In this document: positions 43,207-53,369 of the stretch, in pieces
Position numbering within the stretch: the stretch's first letter is position 1
Layout: each line of letters begins with the position of its first letter
Source: Pontibacter diazotrophicus
GTDB taxonomy: Bacteria; Bacteroidota; Bacteroidia; Cytophagales; Hymenobacteraceae
Direction: 5' to 3'
Assembly: GCF_003367245.1 (NCBI RefSeq)
Contig: NZ_QRGR01000008.1
Location: 186,001-250,000, forward strand
Length of the DNA stretch: 64,000 nucleotides
Notes under the pieces: model-generated
What the model was told of the DNA's origin: nothing
What the model saw: only the letters and a program-made list of their open reading frames with translations
The model's database searches: none
Translations under genes and position numbers: made by a program

Positions 43207-43953
43207 CGGCTGTCATTTGCAACGAACAACAAATGCAGGAAATAGGGCAGTAGTGGTATAGTCGCCTGTGCAGCTTGCAATGTTTTGTGCTTAAAGTATA
43301 AAAGTTTAGTGATAGTAGATAAGCAGATGGGTTAACTTGAACCTAATGAATAAGATATATAACAAAATTGATATAAATCCTTATAAGGTATACAAGCAGT
43401 GTATCCACAATTTATTGTCATAACATTAGTTGTAAGTGATGGCTGGTAGTGGCAGAGGTGAGGAGTTACCGATGTTACTTTAGCTTTTATCTCTTTTTAA
43501 TTATCTTTTATAGCGAGGTGGAGTTCTTTAAAAAATAATTAGTGTATAGACATGTTTTGCGCTTTTCATAATTTTTAAGCTTTAAATTCCTTCTTTTATA
43601 ACACAAGGTGTAATTAAACTGAATTAATGATAAAATTATAGCCGTACAAGAAGTAGGATTGCAATTTATTCGCAGGCTTTTTGCTTCTTCTTCAGGTATG
43701 ACAACCTTTCGTGATGGTGCACAAAACGGAGAGAGCATCAGCAGATAAGAGCGTATTGTGCTCATTAATAAGACTATGTGGTTAATCGCTTACTGCTGTT
43801 AATAGCCTAAAAGCTATTAATTATAGGATTGTTTTAAGATGTTTTCTTATTTTTTTCTTATGCATGTAGAATTGTTTTTGCATTAGAATATTTTGGGTTA
43901 CCTTGGGAGCTACAAACAATATCTAACAAACAATTTTTTAACAAACCATTTTT
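43207..43953. other. 747-bp intergenic region upstream of the first susC
   Basis: Strongly AT-rich. I support no gene here; an 85-codon minus-strand ORF at 43508-43765 has no features. A small hairpin (TTAATAGC/GCTATTAA, 43799-43820) and a promoter-like pair near 43877-43906 are seen. The length suggests a regulated leader or an unseen small RNA. No ECF sigma, anti-sigma or SusR gene is nearby. Confidence 0.5.
43877..43906 (+). promoter_or_regulatory. Candidate promoter of the first susCD pair
   Basis: TTTG at 43877-43880 and TACCTTGG at 43899-43906 are 18 nt apart. The -7 box matches TAnnTTTG in seven of eight positions. It ends 47 nt before the ATG. Confidence 0.4.
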
Positions 43954-46900
43954 ATGAAGAAACATGTACTGCTTAGCATGTTGCTTATGTTTGCCATTGT
44001 GGTGCAATCATGGGGACAGCTAAACCGTTCGATCAGGGGTCAAGTAACCTCGGAGGGCGGAGATCCACTTCCTGGAGTGAGTGTGATTGTGAAAGGCACA
44101 ACTGTCGGGGCTAGCACTGACGTAGAAGGCCGGTTCTCTATCAACAATATTCCAGCAGACGCAAATACGCTTGTATTCCGTTATCTTGGTTTTGCTGATC
44201 AAGAGGTACGGATTGGCGAGCGTAACATTATTGATGTAACACTTACGGCATCCTCCAGAAGTATAGAGGAAGTTGTAGTAGTAGGTTACGGAACCCAGAC
44301 AAGAGAAGAACTAACAGGGTCGATTGCATCTGTAACCGCAGAGGCGCTGGAGGACATTCCGGTAGTTTCGGTTGACCAAGCCTTACAGGGACGCGCAGCA
44401 GGTGTACAGGTAACGCAAAACTCAGGTACTCCTGGTAGCGGCATCGCTGTACGTGTGCGTGGTGCGGCTTCTATTGGTGCCGGCAACGAGCCGCTTTATG
44501 TAGTAGATGGTGTGCCAATCAACACAGGTAACTATTCTGCTATCGGTACTGGTGGGCAGCAGACAAATGCACTGGCTGACCTTAACCCGAATGATATTGC
44601 TTCTATGGAAATTCTAAAAGATGCTGCTTCTGCCGCTATCTATGGTTCCAGAGCATCTAATGGTGTTGTTTTGATCACTACAAAGCGTGGTGCCAATGCT
44701 AAAACTAAAATTAATTTCGGTTATTACACAGGTGTGCAGGAAACCTGGAACAGGCTGAATACTTTGACTGGTCCGCAGCAAGTAGAGCTTTACAATGAAA
44801 TGGTCTTCAACAGGTATGGTGATGCTACAGGCTTGGGCTTTGCTTCACAAGCGGACTTAACGGCCTACTTCTTCAATGGTTTCAGACGTGCCAGAAACGA
44901 TGCCGGATTGTGGGCTGCAGTAGATAGACCAGACGGCTTACGTGCTGTTTCAACTTTTGAGGACCCATCTACCGCGCCAAATACTGACTGGCAAGATCAG
45001 ATTTTCAGAACAGCTCCTATCTCTAACTATGACCTGTCTATCTCCGGAGGTAATGAACGAACTAAATTCCTGGTGTCAGGTACTTATTTTGATCAGCAAG
45101 GTATTGTAATAGGTTCTGCTTTTGAGCGTGCCAATGGTAGATTAAACCTGGACCACAGCATTAGCGACAAGATCCGTGTTGGTACAAGCTTGGGTATAAG
45201 CCGTTCGGTTAACAGCCGTATACAGAACGATAACAATATCAACGGTGTGGTTAGTACTGCTTTATTGGTGGCAAGCGATATCCCGGTATACCGTGAAGAC
45301 GGTACTTATGCAAAAGACCCAGGCGCCTCTACTGAAAACCCGGTTGCCGCAGCCGTTGAGCCTACTTTGTCCGCTATTAGTGCCCGTGTAATTGGTAATA
45401 CTTTTGCAGAGTGGGATATACTTCCTAGCCTGAGATTCAGAACTACATTCGGCATAGATTACCTGACATTCCGTGAAGAAGACTTTAGACCTACGACTAC
45501 AAATACTGGTGCTGGTTCTAACGGTTTAGGCCAGATGTCTTACAGACAGGACGTGTCCTGGTTGAATGAAAATACCCTGAATTATAATAAAGTATTTAAC
45601 GAGATTCATGATTTCTCTGCTTTAGTGGGTATTTCTTATCAGCAATCTACTTTTAACTCCATATTTGCTGCTGCTACTGGTTTCCCTGGTAATGATATCC
45701 AGCAACTTTCTGCTGGTTCTATTAAAACAGATGCTTCTTCTTCTGAATCAGCATGGGGACTGGAATCTTACTTTTCCAGATTTAACTATAGCCTGATGAA
45801 CCGTTACCTGTTTTCTGCCAGCGTAAGAGCTGACGGATCTTCCAGGTTTGGTGCTAACAACCGTTATGGTGTGTTCCCGGCTGCATCTGTTGGCTGGAGA
45901 ATATCAGAGGAGGCGTTTATGGAAAACCTAGACTTCCTGAGCGAATTAAAGTTGAGAGCCAGTTACGGTATTACTGGTAACTCCGAAATTGGAAATTTTG
46001 ACGCCCTGGCACTTGTTGGTGCAGGTGCTAACTACCTGCAGCAGGCCGGTCTGGCTCCAACGCAGTTAGGTAATCCTAACCTGACTTGGGAGGAGACAAA
46101 GCAGACTAACATTGGTTTGGATTTTGGTGTGCTGAACAATAGAATAGTGTTAAATGTAGACGCTTACCTGAAACTAACAGACAATCTTTTACTGGCAAGA
46201 CCATTAGTAGGTAGCTCTGGTTTCACAAGCGTACAGGAGAACATAGGTTCTATGGAAAACAAGGGCCTTGAATTTGCTTTGACTTCTTATAACATTGAGT
46301 CAAACGAACCAAACGGCTTTAACTGGAATACGAACTTTAATATTGCCTTCAACAGAAATGAAATTACCAAATTGTATGGCGGTAATCCTTACGGTGTCGG
46401 ATTTGCCAGTTGGGTTGAAGAAGGACAGCCATTAGGAGCTTTCAGAGGATATGTAGTGGATGGTATATTCCAGACACAGGACGAGATCACCGCGTTAAAC
46501 GATGCAGCAGCAGCAAGTACAGGTAATGCAGGTGCTGTTTATCAGTCTGCAGCCACAAGTCCAGGGGACATTCGATTCAGGGATTTGGATGGAGACGGCA
46601 GAATCACTGGTGACGATCAGCAGATTATTGGAAGTGCACAGCCTAGGTATACAGGTGGTCTTACTAACAACCTTTCTTATGCTGGCTTCGACCTTTCTTT
46701 CTTCTTCCAGTTTACACAAGGCAATCAGATTTATAACAACACACGTGCTTTTTCTGAAGGTATGAACGGTGTGTTTGGTCAGACAGCTGGCGTACTTAAC
46801 AGATGGACTCCTGAAAACACAGATACAGATGTACCCAGAGCTGTATATGGTGACCCGAACAACAACAGAAGAACTTCTGACAGATGGTTGGAAGATGGTT

Positions 46901-47142
46901 CTTACATAAGACTGAAGAACATTGTACTGGGTTATAACCTGCCAACAAGCTTAACAGAGCGTGTGCACCTGCAGCGTGCCAGACTATTTGTGCAGTCTCA
47001 GAACTTGTTCACTATCACGGATTACTCAGGATTTGATCCGGAGGTAAATACTTTCAGTGGTAGTAACGCCGCTCTCGGAACAGACTTCCTGGTTTATCCA
47101 CAGGCAAGAACCATCACTTTTGGTGTAAACATTGGTCTTTAA
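43954..47142 (+). CDS. SusC/RagA-family TonB-dependent outer-membrane transporter (1)
   Basis: A 1062-aa protein. After the signal peptide comes a carboxypeptidase-regulatory-like domain (RGQVTSEGGDPLPGVSVIVK), then the TonB box region EEVVVVGYGTQTREELTGSI. The plug domain has LQGRAAGVQVTQNSGTPGSG and YVVDGVPI and ends ASNGVVLITTKRG. A 22-strand-type barrel follows, ending in GVNIGL. It has no N-terminal STN signalling domain, so it is not an ECF-sigma transducer. It imports a ligand bound by its SusD partner, 18 nt downstream. Substrate unknown; the neighbouring amidase and peptidase hint at peptides or amides. Confidence 0.95.
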   Translation: MKKHVLLSMLLMFAIVVQSWGQLNRSIRGQVTSEGGDPLPGVSVIVKGTTVGASTDVEGRFSINNIPADANTLVFRYLGFADQEVRIGERNIIDVTLTASSRSIEEVVVVGYGTQTREELTGSIASVTAEALEDIPVVSVDQALQGRAAGVQVTQNSGTPGSGIAVRVRGAASIGAGNEPLYVVDGVPINTGNYSAIGTGGQQTNALADLNPNDIASMEILKDAASAAIYGSRASNGVVLITTKRGANAKTKINFGYYTGVQETWNRLNTLTGPQQVELYNEMVFNRYGDATGLGFASQADLTAYFFNGFRRARNDAGLWAAVDRPDGLRAVSTFEDPSTAPNTDWQDQIFRTAPISNYDLSISGGNERTKFLVSGTYFDQQGIVIGSAFERANGRLNLDHSISDKIRVGTSLGISRSVNSRIQNDNNINGVVSTALLVASDIPVYREDGTYAKDPGASTENPVAAAVEPTLSAISARVIGNTFAEWDILPSLRFRTTFGIDYLTFREEDFRPTTTNTGAGSNGLGQMSYRQDVSWLNENTLNYNKVFNEIHDFSALVGISYQQSTFNSIFAAATGFPGNDIQQLSAGSIKTDASSSESAWGLESYFSRFNYSLMNRYLFSASVRADGSSRFGANNRYGVFPAASVGWRISEEAFMENLDFLSELKLRASYGITGNSEIGNFDALALVGAGANYLQQAGLAPTQLGNPNLTWEETKQTNIGLDFGVLNNRIVLNVDAYLKLTDNLLLARPLVGSSGFTSVQENIGSMENKGLEFALTSYNIESNEPNGFNWNTNFNIAFNRNEITKLYGGNPYGVGFASWVEEGQPLGAFRGYVVDGIFQTQDEITALNDAAAASTGNAGAVYQSAATSPGDIRFRDLDGDGRITGDDQQIIGSAQPRYTGGLTNNLSYAGFDLSFFFQFTQGNQIYNNTRAFSEGMNGVFGQTAGVLNRWTPENTDTDVPRAVYGDPNNNRRTSDRWLEDGSYIRLKNIVLGYNLPTSLTERVHLQRARLFVQSQNLFTITDYSGFDPEVNTFSGSNAALGTDFLVYPQARTITFGVNIGL

Positions 47143-47160
47143 TTGTTAATCTGATTCAAA

Positions 47161-48528
47161 ATGATTCATAATAAATATTTTAAAATAGTTGCGTTGGGCT
47201 TGCTGCTGTCTTCTACGGCATGCGACCCGCTGGATGTTGAGCCACAGGCTTCTTTACCTGCAGAGACTGCTCTTGATAATAGAACTGGTGCTGAGGCAGG
47301 TCTAATTGGTGCCTATAGTGCTTTGCAAAGTGTCAACTACATGGGACTGCGTTATTTTACATTTGCTGATTTAACAGCGGACAATGCAATACATAGCGGA
47401 ACGTTTCCTTCATTTGCTCAAATTTCTCAGCAGAATATTCTTCCAGATAACGTGGAACTGAGCAACATGTGGAATGCGATTTATGCAGGTATCAATAGAG
47501 CTAACAATCTTATCGCAAATGTTCCGAATGTGGATGATCCAGCCTTTAACCAGGAGTCTGTATTAGGACAAGCCAGGTTTCTGCGTGCTTATCACTACTT
47601 CAACCTGATTAACTATTTCGGTGGCTCTACAACCGGGTTTGGTGATAATGGTCTAGGGGTGCCGCTTCGTACCGAACCTACAATAACGCCTGAGGATGCA
47701 AACCCAACCCCACGTGCCTCTGAGGCTGAAGTGATTGCGCTGGTGCTGGAAGATCTGGACTATGCTATCGCTAACCTACCAGAGTCTTTCGCTGGTGCTG
47801 CCGGAAAAGGACGTGCTACGCAGGCAGCAGCACTTGCCCTTAAATCTCGTGTTCAGTTATATCAGGGAAACTACCAGGATGCTGCAGAACTTGCACAGCA
47901 GGTAATAGAGTCTGAAAGGTTTACTTTGGTAGATAACTACCAGGATATCTATGAGCAGCGAAATACGGCAGAGTCTATCTGGGAGCTTCAGTTTGATCCT
48001 GTAAACGATAATAGTATTGCATTTTTCTGGTTGCCAACAGGTTTGGGAGGCCGTAACGAAGTATCTCCATCACCAGATTTAGCTGCAGCGCATGAAGAGG
48101 GTGATGAACGTTTAAATACGAACGTTTTAACACCTACTTACACTGGGAAGTATACCAGGATTTCAGACGGTACTGACCACGTAATGTTAATCAGATATGC
48201 AGAGGTGCTCCTGAATAGGGCTGAGGCATTGGCAAGACTGGGTGGTATAGAGAATTTACTTGAAGCTACCAGCCTGCTGAACGAAGTCAGAGAAAGAGCA
48301 GAACTTGCTCCTGTAGTTGAGTTAACACAGGAAGCCCTTATCGATGCTATTCTGCAGGAGAGAAGAATCGAGTTGGCAAACGAAGGACACAGATGGTTTG
48401 ATCTCCGCCGTACACAAAGAGCTGCTGAAGAGCTTGAGATAACTGATCCGAACAGATTGCTTTGGCCAATCCCTCAAAGAGAAGTTTTAAACTCTGAGGA
48501 TCTGGTAGAGCAAAATCCAGGATACTAA
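47161..48528 (+). CDS. SusD/RagB-family surface lipoprotein (1)
   Basis: A 455-aa lipoprotein (lipobox STAC, Cys21). The N-terminal SusD-like region has LIGAYSALQS and WNAIYAGINRANNLIANV, then the TPR-like ARFLRAYHYFNLINYFGG. The C-terminal RagB/SusD part has VMLIRYAEVLLNRAEALARL, LQERRIELANEGHRWFDLRR and the closing LWPIPQREVLNS. It binds ligand and caps the SusC barrel encoded 18 nt upstream. The unit ends at a strong hairpin, so it is a two-gene operon. Confidence 0.95.
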   Translation: MIHNKYFKIVALGLLLSSTACDPLDVEPQASLPAETALDNRTGAEAGLIGAYSALQSVNYMGLRYFTFADLTADNAIHSGTFPSFAQISQQNILPDNVELSNMWNAIYAGINRANNLIANVPNVDDPAFNQESVLGQARFLRAYHYFNLINYFGGSTTGFGDNGLGVPLRTEPTITPEDANPTPRASEAEVIALVLEDLDYAIANLPESFAGAAGKGRATQAAALALKSRVQLYQGNYQDAAELAQQVIESERFTLVDNYQDIYEQRNTAESIWELQFDPVNDNSIAFFWLPTGLGGRNEVSPSPDLAAAHEEGDERLNTNVLTPTYTGKYTRISDGTDHVMLIRYAEVLLNRAEALARLGGIENLLEATSLLNEVRERAELAPVVELTQEALIDAILQERRIELANEGHRWFDLRRTQRAAEELEITDPNRLLWPIPQREVLNSEDLVEQNPGY

Positions 48529-48548
48529 TCTATATTCCTGAACAAATG

Positions 48549-48585
48549 AAAATAAGGGGTAGACATTATGTCTACCCCTTATTTT
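48549..48585 (+). terminator. Terminator of the first susCD operon
   Basis: AAAATAAGGGGTAGACA at 48549-48565 is an exact inverted match of 48569-48585, with a 3-nt loop and a T run. Confidence 0.92.
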
Positions 48586-48634
48586 TTATCAAATTTTAGT
48601 ACTTTAGTTGAATTAAAATTTTCAAATAACATAG

Positions 48635-50308
48635 ATGAAAAAGAATGCAATTGCTTTGTTGGGTGCCGCCTGCTTTGTTTCAGGAGCATTTATAATGAAA
48701 GTAGCAGAAGATAAAATTACGCTGGATGTGCTGCAGGATGCACAAAAGCTCATAGGGCTTACCTTCACAAATGCACAGCTCGACTCTACCCTGTCGGAGA
48801 TGGAGGATTTCAAAGAGAGTTATGAAGCTATCCGGAAGGTGCCACTGCCAAACGATGTAGCCCCGGCACTGGTATTCAATCCCATTCCGGTGGGGTATAC
48901 CTTTGAAAAGCAGAAAGTGGCTTTTGATGTCGCGCCCCCCGCCAACGTGAAGCTGCCAAAGAAGCGCGAGGAGCTGGCATTTTACTCTATTCCGCAACTG
49001 GCAGAGCTGGTGCGTACGCAGCAGATAAGCTCTGAAGAGCTGACAAAATTTTACATCGCGCGCCTGAAGAAGTATGGCCCTACCCTGGAATGTATCACCA
49101 CGCTCACAGAAGAACTGGCCATGCAACAGGCACGGCAGGCAGACAAGGAAATAAAAGCCGGAAAATACAGAGGCCTGCTGCATGGTATACCGTTTGGTGT
49201 GAAAGACCTGCTGTCGACAAAGAAGTATAAAACAACCTGGGGCGCTATGCCATACAAAGACCAGGTAATAGATGAGGATGCCACCGTTGTGCAGCGCCTG
49301 CAGGATGCAGGAGGCGTGTTAGTAGCGAAAACGACCTTAGGCGCGCTGGCCATGGGTGATGTTTGGTACGGCGGTAAAACACGTTCGCCCTGGGATATCA
49401 GCAAGGGCTCGAGTGGCTCTTCTGCCGGGTCCGCTGCGGCAGTGGCGGGTGGTTTGCTGCCCTTTGCCATTGGCACAGAGACCTTAGGCTCTATTGTTTC
49501 TCCGTCCACCGCTTGCGGTACCACAGGTCTGCGCCCTACTTTTGGCCGCGTGAGCCGCCATGGTGCCATGGCTTTGAGCTGGTCTATGGATAAGATAGGC
49601 CCGATTACCCGGTCCGCAGAAGATGCCGCTATTGTGTTTAATGCCATTTACGGCCCTGACGGGAAGGACCAGTCGGTGTACGATGCGCCTTTCAACTATA
49701 ACCCGGGCATAGATGCAAAGAAGCTGCGCGTAGGTTACCTGAAAAAAGATTTTGAGCGCAGCTACGGCTTCAAGGAAAACGATGAGGCGACACTGGCCGC
49801 GTTGCGCCAGGCAGGTATAGAACTGGTGCCGATTGAGCTGCCAGATTTGCCGGCAAGGGAACTGACGCTGACGATTTCTGTGGAAGGGGCGGCTGCCTTT
49901 GATGAGCTTACCCGAAGTGGCCGCGACAGCCTGCTGGTGGCCCAGCATAAGAATGCCTGGCCGAATACGTTTAGGGCCGCCCGTTTTGTGCCAGCCGTAG
50001 AGTACCTGCAGGCACAGCGCGTGCGTACTTTGCTGGTGCAGCAGATGCAGGAGAAACTCAAGGACGTAGACGTATACCTGAGCCCTTCCTTTGCCAGTAA
50101 CAACTTAGTGATGACCAACCTGACAGGGCACCCGTGTGTGGTGTTGCCAAACGGCTTCCAGAAAAATGGCATGCCCACCACCATCACGTTTATGGGTAAG
50201 CTTTTCGGCGAAGCGGAGTTACTAACTCTGGCTAAATTTTACCAGGAAATCACAGCGCATGACGAGCAGCACCCGGATATGAATTTCGGAAAGAAAAAGA
50301 AATCCTAA
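48635..50308 (+). CDS. Amidase-signature-family hydrolase with N-terminal signal/anchor
   Basis: A 557-aa protein. The core (about residues 115-540) is an amidase-signature enzyme with Lys in IPFGVKDLLSTK, the cis-Ser region KGSSGSSAGSAAAVAGG and the nucleophile block GTETLGSIVSPS. This replaces the common GTDTGGSIR form, but the nucleophilic Ser in LGS is present. It hydrolyses carboxamides or similar amides. A hydrophobic N-terminus (AIALLGAACFVSGAFIM) suggests export or membrane attachment, unlike the GatA subunit. It is flanked by terminators on both sides, so it is its own unit between two susCD pairs. Confidence 0.88.
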   Translation: MKKNAIALLGAACFVSGAFIMKVAEDKITLDVLQDAQKLIGLTFTNAQLDSTLSEMEDFKESYEAIRKVPLPNDVAPALVFNPIPVGYTFEKQKVAFDVAPPANVKLPKKREELAFYSIPQLAELVRTQQISSEELTKFYIARLKKYGPTLECITTLTEELAMQQARQADKEIKAGKYRGLLHGIPFGVKDLLSTKKYKTTWGAMPYKDQVIDEDATVVQRLQDAGGVLVAKTTLGALAMGDVWYGGKTRSPWDISKGSSGSSAGSAAAVAGGLLPFAIGTETLGSIVSPSTACGTTGLRPTFGRVSRHGAMALSWSMDKIGPITRSAEDAAIVFNAIYGPDGKDQSVYDAPFNYNPGIDAKKLRVGYLKKDFERSYGFKENDEATLAALRQAGIELVPIELPDLPARELTLTISVEGAAAFDELTRSGRDSLLVAQHKNAWPNTFRAARFVPAVEYLQAQRVRTLLVQQMQEKLKDVDVYLSPSFASNNLVMTNLTGHPCVVLPNGFQKNGMPTTITFMGKLFGEAELLTLAKFYQEITAHDEQHPDMNFGKKKKS

Positions 50309-50318
50309 GAAATGCCGG

Positions 50319-50355
50319 AACCGCCACCTGAAACTAAATGCATCAGGTGGCGGTT
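50319..50355 (+). terminator. Amidase gene terminator
   Basis: AACCGCCACCTGA at 50319-50331 is an exact inverted match of 50343-50355, with an 11-nt loop and a short T run, 10 nt after the stop. Confidence 0.88.
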
Positions 50356-50443
50356 TTGCTTAATGAGTTTGGGTTTCTTAATTTTATTCGCAACAGAGCT
50401 AATTACTCAACCTACTAACCAATCAACCTACAAAAAAACATTC

Positions 50444-52843
50444 ATGTTATTCAGAAAACGAGCCGTAGCCCTGGTGGCCTACCTGATGCTGTGTGGCGGA
50501 GCCATGCAGGCGCAGGACGGGAAGATGGAACTCAGCGTGGAGAAAATAATGCGCGACCCGAAATGGATGGGTACTTCTCCGAGCAACATCTTCTGGTCAG
50601 AAGACGGCAAAAAGATCTACTTCAACTGGAATCCGGATGGCAACAAAGCAGACTCGCTGTACAGTGTATCTGCTGACGGCAAAAACATCTGGAAGGTAAG
50701 CCCGCAGGAACGCCGGAGCCTGCCTTCTCCTTATGGAGAATATAACCGCGCGGAAACAAAGAAGGTGTACGAGAAGAACGGCGACATCTTTTTGTATGAT
50801 ATAAAGTCCGGGAAGCCGCATCAGATAACAAATACTGTAGAGCGGGAAAATAGCCCCTCGTTCAGCCATAACGAGCAAAAGGTAGTTTACATTAAGGACA
50901 ATAACCTCTTTGCCTGGCATGCGACCGACGGGCAAACTGTACAGCTAACCGACTTTAAAAAAGGACGAAAGGCGGCAGAAGAGGGAAAAGATGCCCAGCG
51001 GGACTGGCTAAAGTCACAACAGTTGTCGCTGCTGCAGATTGTGCGGGATCGCGAGGCTGAGAAAGAGGCGCAGAAAAAGCAACAGAAGCAGGACGCGCCG
51101 TCCCGCCCGAAAGAGATTTACATAGAGGATAAGTCTGTCAGCAGCATCAACCTGAGCCCGAATGAGCGCTTTATCACTTATCAACTGGTAAACCGCCCGA
51201 AAAACGCCAAGGTAGCCATTGTGCCGGATTACGTTACCTCCTCCGGCTATACAGAAGACATCAACACCCGCACAAAAGTAGGTGATGCGCAAGCTACCTA
51301 TGAATTCTTTGTGTACGATACCCAGCGTGATACCGCTTTTGCCGTCTCCATGAAGGATGTCGCTGGCATTATGGAGCAGCCTGCTTACCTGCAGGAAAGA
51401 GAGGCGAAAGCCAGTGCAGCAAAGGACACAACCGATAGCAAAGCGAAGAAAATAGCAGAGCGTGCCACCGTTATCTATGGCCCTTTCTGGTCTGACAACG
51501 GCAGCGAGGCAGTGGTGGTAGCTCGCTCTCAGGACAACAAGGACCGCTGGATTCTGAAGTTAGACCCTGCGACAGGTAAGCTGTCGGTGCTGGACCGCCA
51601 GCGCGATGAGGCCTGGATAAGCGGTCCCGGTATCGGATACGGCTCCGGCGATATTGGCTGGATGCCGGACAACAAGCGCGTGTGGTTCCAGTCAGAGGAA
51701 AGCGGCTATTCGCACCTGTATACAGTGGATGTGAACAGCGGCACAAAGCAGGCCCTTACCAGCGGCAATTTTGAGGTGTCGGATCTGCGGATGTCAGATG
51801 ATAAAAAAAACTGGTACTTTACCGCAAACCTGGTGCACCCGGGCGAGCAGCATTTCTACCGTATGCCTTTGCAGGGAGGGGAGATGGTACAATTGACCAC
51901 CATGCCTGGTGCCCAGGAAGTCACGCTGTCGCCGGATGAGAAGCATCTGGCCATTCGCTCTTCTACCAGCAATCAGCCGTGGGAGTTGTATGTGCTGAAT
52001 AACAGAAAAAACGCGAAGCCGAAGCAGGTGACGCAATCGCTGACTGAAGAGTTTAAGTCTTATGACTGGCGTGAGCCGGAGGTTATTTCTTTTAAGGTAA
52101 AGGATAATACGGATGTATATGCCCGCCTGTATCGCCCGGAGAACCCACAGAACAACGGACCTGCCGTGGTATTTGTACATGGCGCCGGCTATCTGCAGAA
52201 TGCCCACAAGTGGTGGAGCAGCTATTTCCGGGAGTACATGTTCCATAACTTCCTGGTTGACCAGGGCTATACCGTGCTGGACATCGACTACAGGGGCAGC
52301 GCCGGCTACGGCCGCGACGTACGCACCGGCATCTACCAGTTTATGGGCGGCAAAGACCTGAGCGACCACGTAGACGGGGCAAAGCTCCTGGTAGAGAAGT
52401 ATAACGTAGACCCGAACCGCATTGGTATCTATGGTGGCTCATACGGAGGCTTCATCACGCTGATGGCCATGTTTACAGAGCCCGATGTATTTGCTGCGGG
52501 TGCTGCCTTGCGCTCTGTTACAGACTGGGCACACTACAACCACGGCTACACCTCCAACATCCTGAACACGCCTCAATCGGATAGCCTTGCTTATGCAAAG
52601 AGCTCACCTATATACTATGCAGAAGGCCTGAAGGGTGCCCTGCTGATGTGCCATGGCATGGTAGATACCAACGTGCATTTCCAGGATATTGTGCGCCTGT
52701 CGCAGCGCCTCATCGAATTGGGGAAAGACAACTGGGAACTAGCTGTATACCCGGTAGAGAATCATGGTTTCACAGAGCCATCCAGCTGGACAGATGAGTA
52801 CAAGCGTATTTTCAAACTCTTTGAAGAGAACCTGAAGGAGTAA
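50444..52843 (+). CDS. Secreted S9-family (DPP IV-like) serine peptidase
   Basis: A 799-aa protein with a signal peptide (VALVAYLMLCGGAMQAQ), an N-terminal eight-bladed DPP IV-type propeller (about residues 30-540) and a C-terminal alpha/beta-hydrolase domain. The catalytic triad is visible: Ser in YGGSYGGF near 666, Asp in GMVDTNVHFQD near 741, and His in VENHGFTEP near 774. It removes dipeptides or cleaves oligopeptides in the periplasm. The start at 50444 is chosen because it gives a clean signal peptide; the ORF extends 44 codons further upstream through the amidase terminator and is not credible there. Confidence 0.93.
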   Translation: MLFRKRAVALVAYLMLCGGAMQAQDGKMELSVEKIMRDPKWMGTSPSNIFWSEDGKKIYFNWNPDGNKADSLYSVSADGKNIWKVSPQERRSLPSPYGEYNRAETKKVYEKNGDIFLYDIKSGKPHQITNTVERENSPSFSHNEQKVVYIKDNNLFAWHATDGQTVQLTDFKKGRKAAEEGKDAQRDWLKSQQLSLLQIVRDREAEKEAQKKQQKQDAPSRPKEIYIEDKSVSSINLSPNERFITYQLVNRPKNAKVAIVPDYVTSSGYTEDINTRTKVGDAQATYEFFVYDTQRDTAFAVSMKDVAGIMEQPAYLQEREAKASAAKDTTDSKAKKIAERATVIYGPFWSDNGSEAVVVARSQDNKDRWILKLDPATGKLSVLDRQRDEAWISGPGIGYGSGDIGWMPDNKRVWFQSEESGYSHLYTVDVNSGTKQALTSGNFEVSDLRMSDDKKNWYFTANLVHPGEQHFYRMPLQGGEMVQLTTMPGAQEVTLSPDEKHLAIRSSTSNQPWELYVLNNRKNAKPKQVTQSLTEEFKSYDWREPEVISFKVKDNTDVYARLYRPENPQNNGPAVVFVHGAGYLQNAHKWWSSYFREYMFHNFLVDQGYTVLDIDYRGSAGYGRDVRTGIYQFMGGKDLSDHVDGAKLLVEKYNVDPNRIGIYGGSYGGFITLMAMFTEPDVFAAGAALRSVTDWAHYNHGYTSNILNTPQSDSLAYAKSSPIYYAEGLKGALLMCHGMVDTNVHFQDIVRLSQRLIELGKDNWELAVYPVENHGFTEPSSWTDEYKRIFKLFEENLKE

Positions 52844-52861
52844 ATTCTTTAACCTATCACG

Positions 52862-52895
52862 AAAAGCGTATGGTGCCTGGCATCATACGCTTTTT
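52862..52895 (+). terminator. S9 peptidase gene terminator
   Basis: AAAAGCGTATG at 52862-52872 pairs with CATACGCTTTT at 52884-52894. An inner TGCC/GGCA stem extends it, and T residues follow. Confidence 0.88.
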
Positions 52896-53295
52896 GCTTT
52901 TATGGCTTCTGGGAGAAGTGTGTAAAATTTTTTTTTCTTTCAATCATGGCTCTAATCAAAGGAGCAGGTACTGGAACAAAAAAATAATGAATATAACATA
53001 AGTTGTGCAGGTCTAATGCTTGGCTTTAGCCCAGGGTAAAAGAATGTACAATTAGTGGCTTAGGTCAATGGAATCTGAAATATTTGGTTTCAGGAGCGTA
53101 ATAGCCGGTGCTTCAATGTTTTAACACTAAAAGCAGAAGAGATTTAAAGGGATACTAGTGGTTTATTGAAAAAAGTAAATTTCACATTTAACGATAACCA
53201 CTTGGGCTTCAGGTTGAGTTATAACAGAAAGAGAGAGGGGTGCTGGGAATAAGGCGATTGAATGGCTGGAATGTGAGGTTTTTTTCATCTTAGTT

Positions 53296-53303
53296 TAGAT
53301 TTG
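53296..53303 (+). promoter_or_regulatory. -7 element of the second susCD promoter
   Basis: TAGATTTG fits TAnnTTTG exactly, 66 nt before the chosen ATG at 53370. It overlaps the longest ORF extension, which supports the later start. No clear -33 box is seen. Confidence 0.5.
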
Positions 53304-53369
53304 TTTTTTTATGTTGTAACTTCGAGTTATAAACAAATTTCCAACCAAATTTTATTTTTATTTAACTTC

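Larger units (their letters stand above)
52844..53369. other. 526-bp intergenic region upstream of the second susC
   Basis: AT-rich with no supported gene. It starts with the peptidase terminator and ends with the susC -7 box at 53296-53303. I see no other clear structure. Confidence 0.55.

Noticed and set aside
43508-43765. 85-codon minus-strand ORF in the long AT-rich gap upstream of the first susC
   Set aside because: Low-complexity, Lys/Asn-rich product in AT-rich DNA, no ribosome site and no recognisable motif. Treated as chance.
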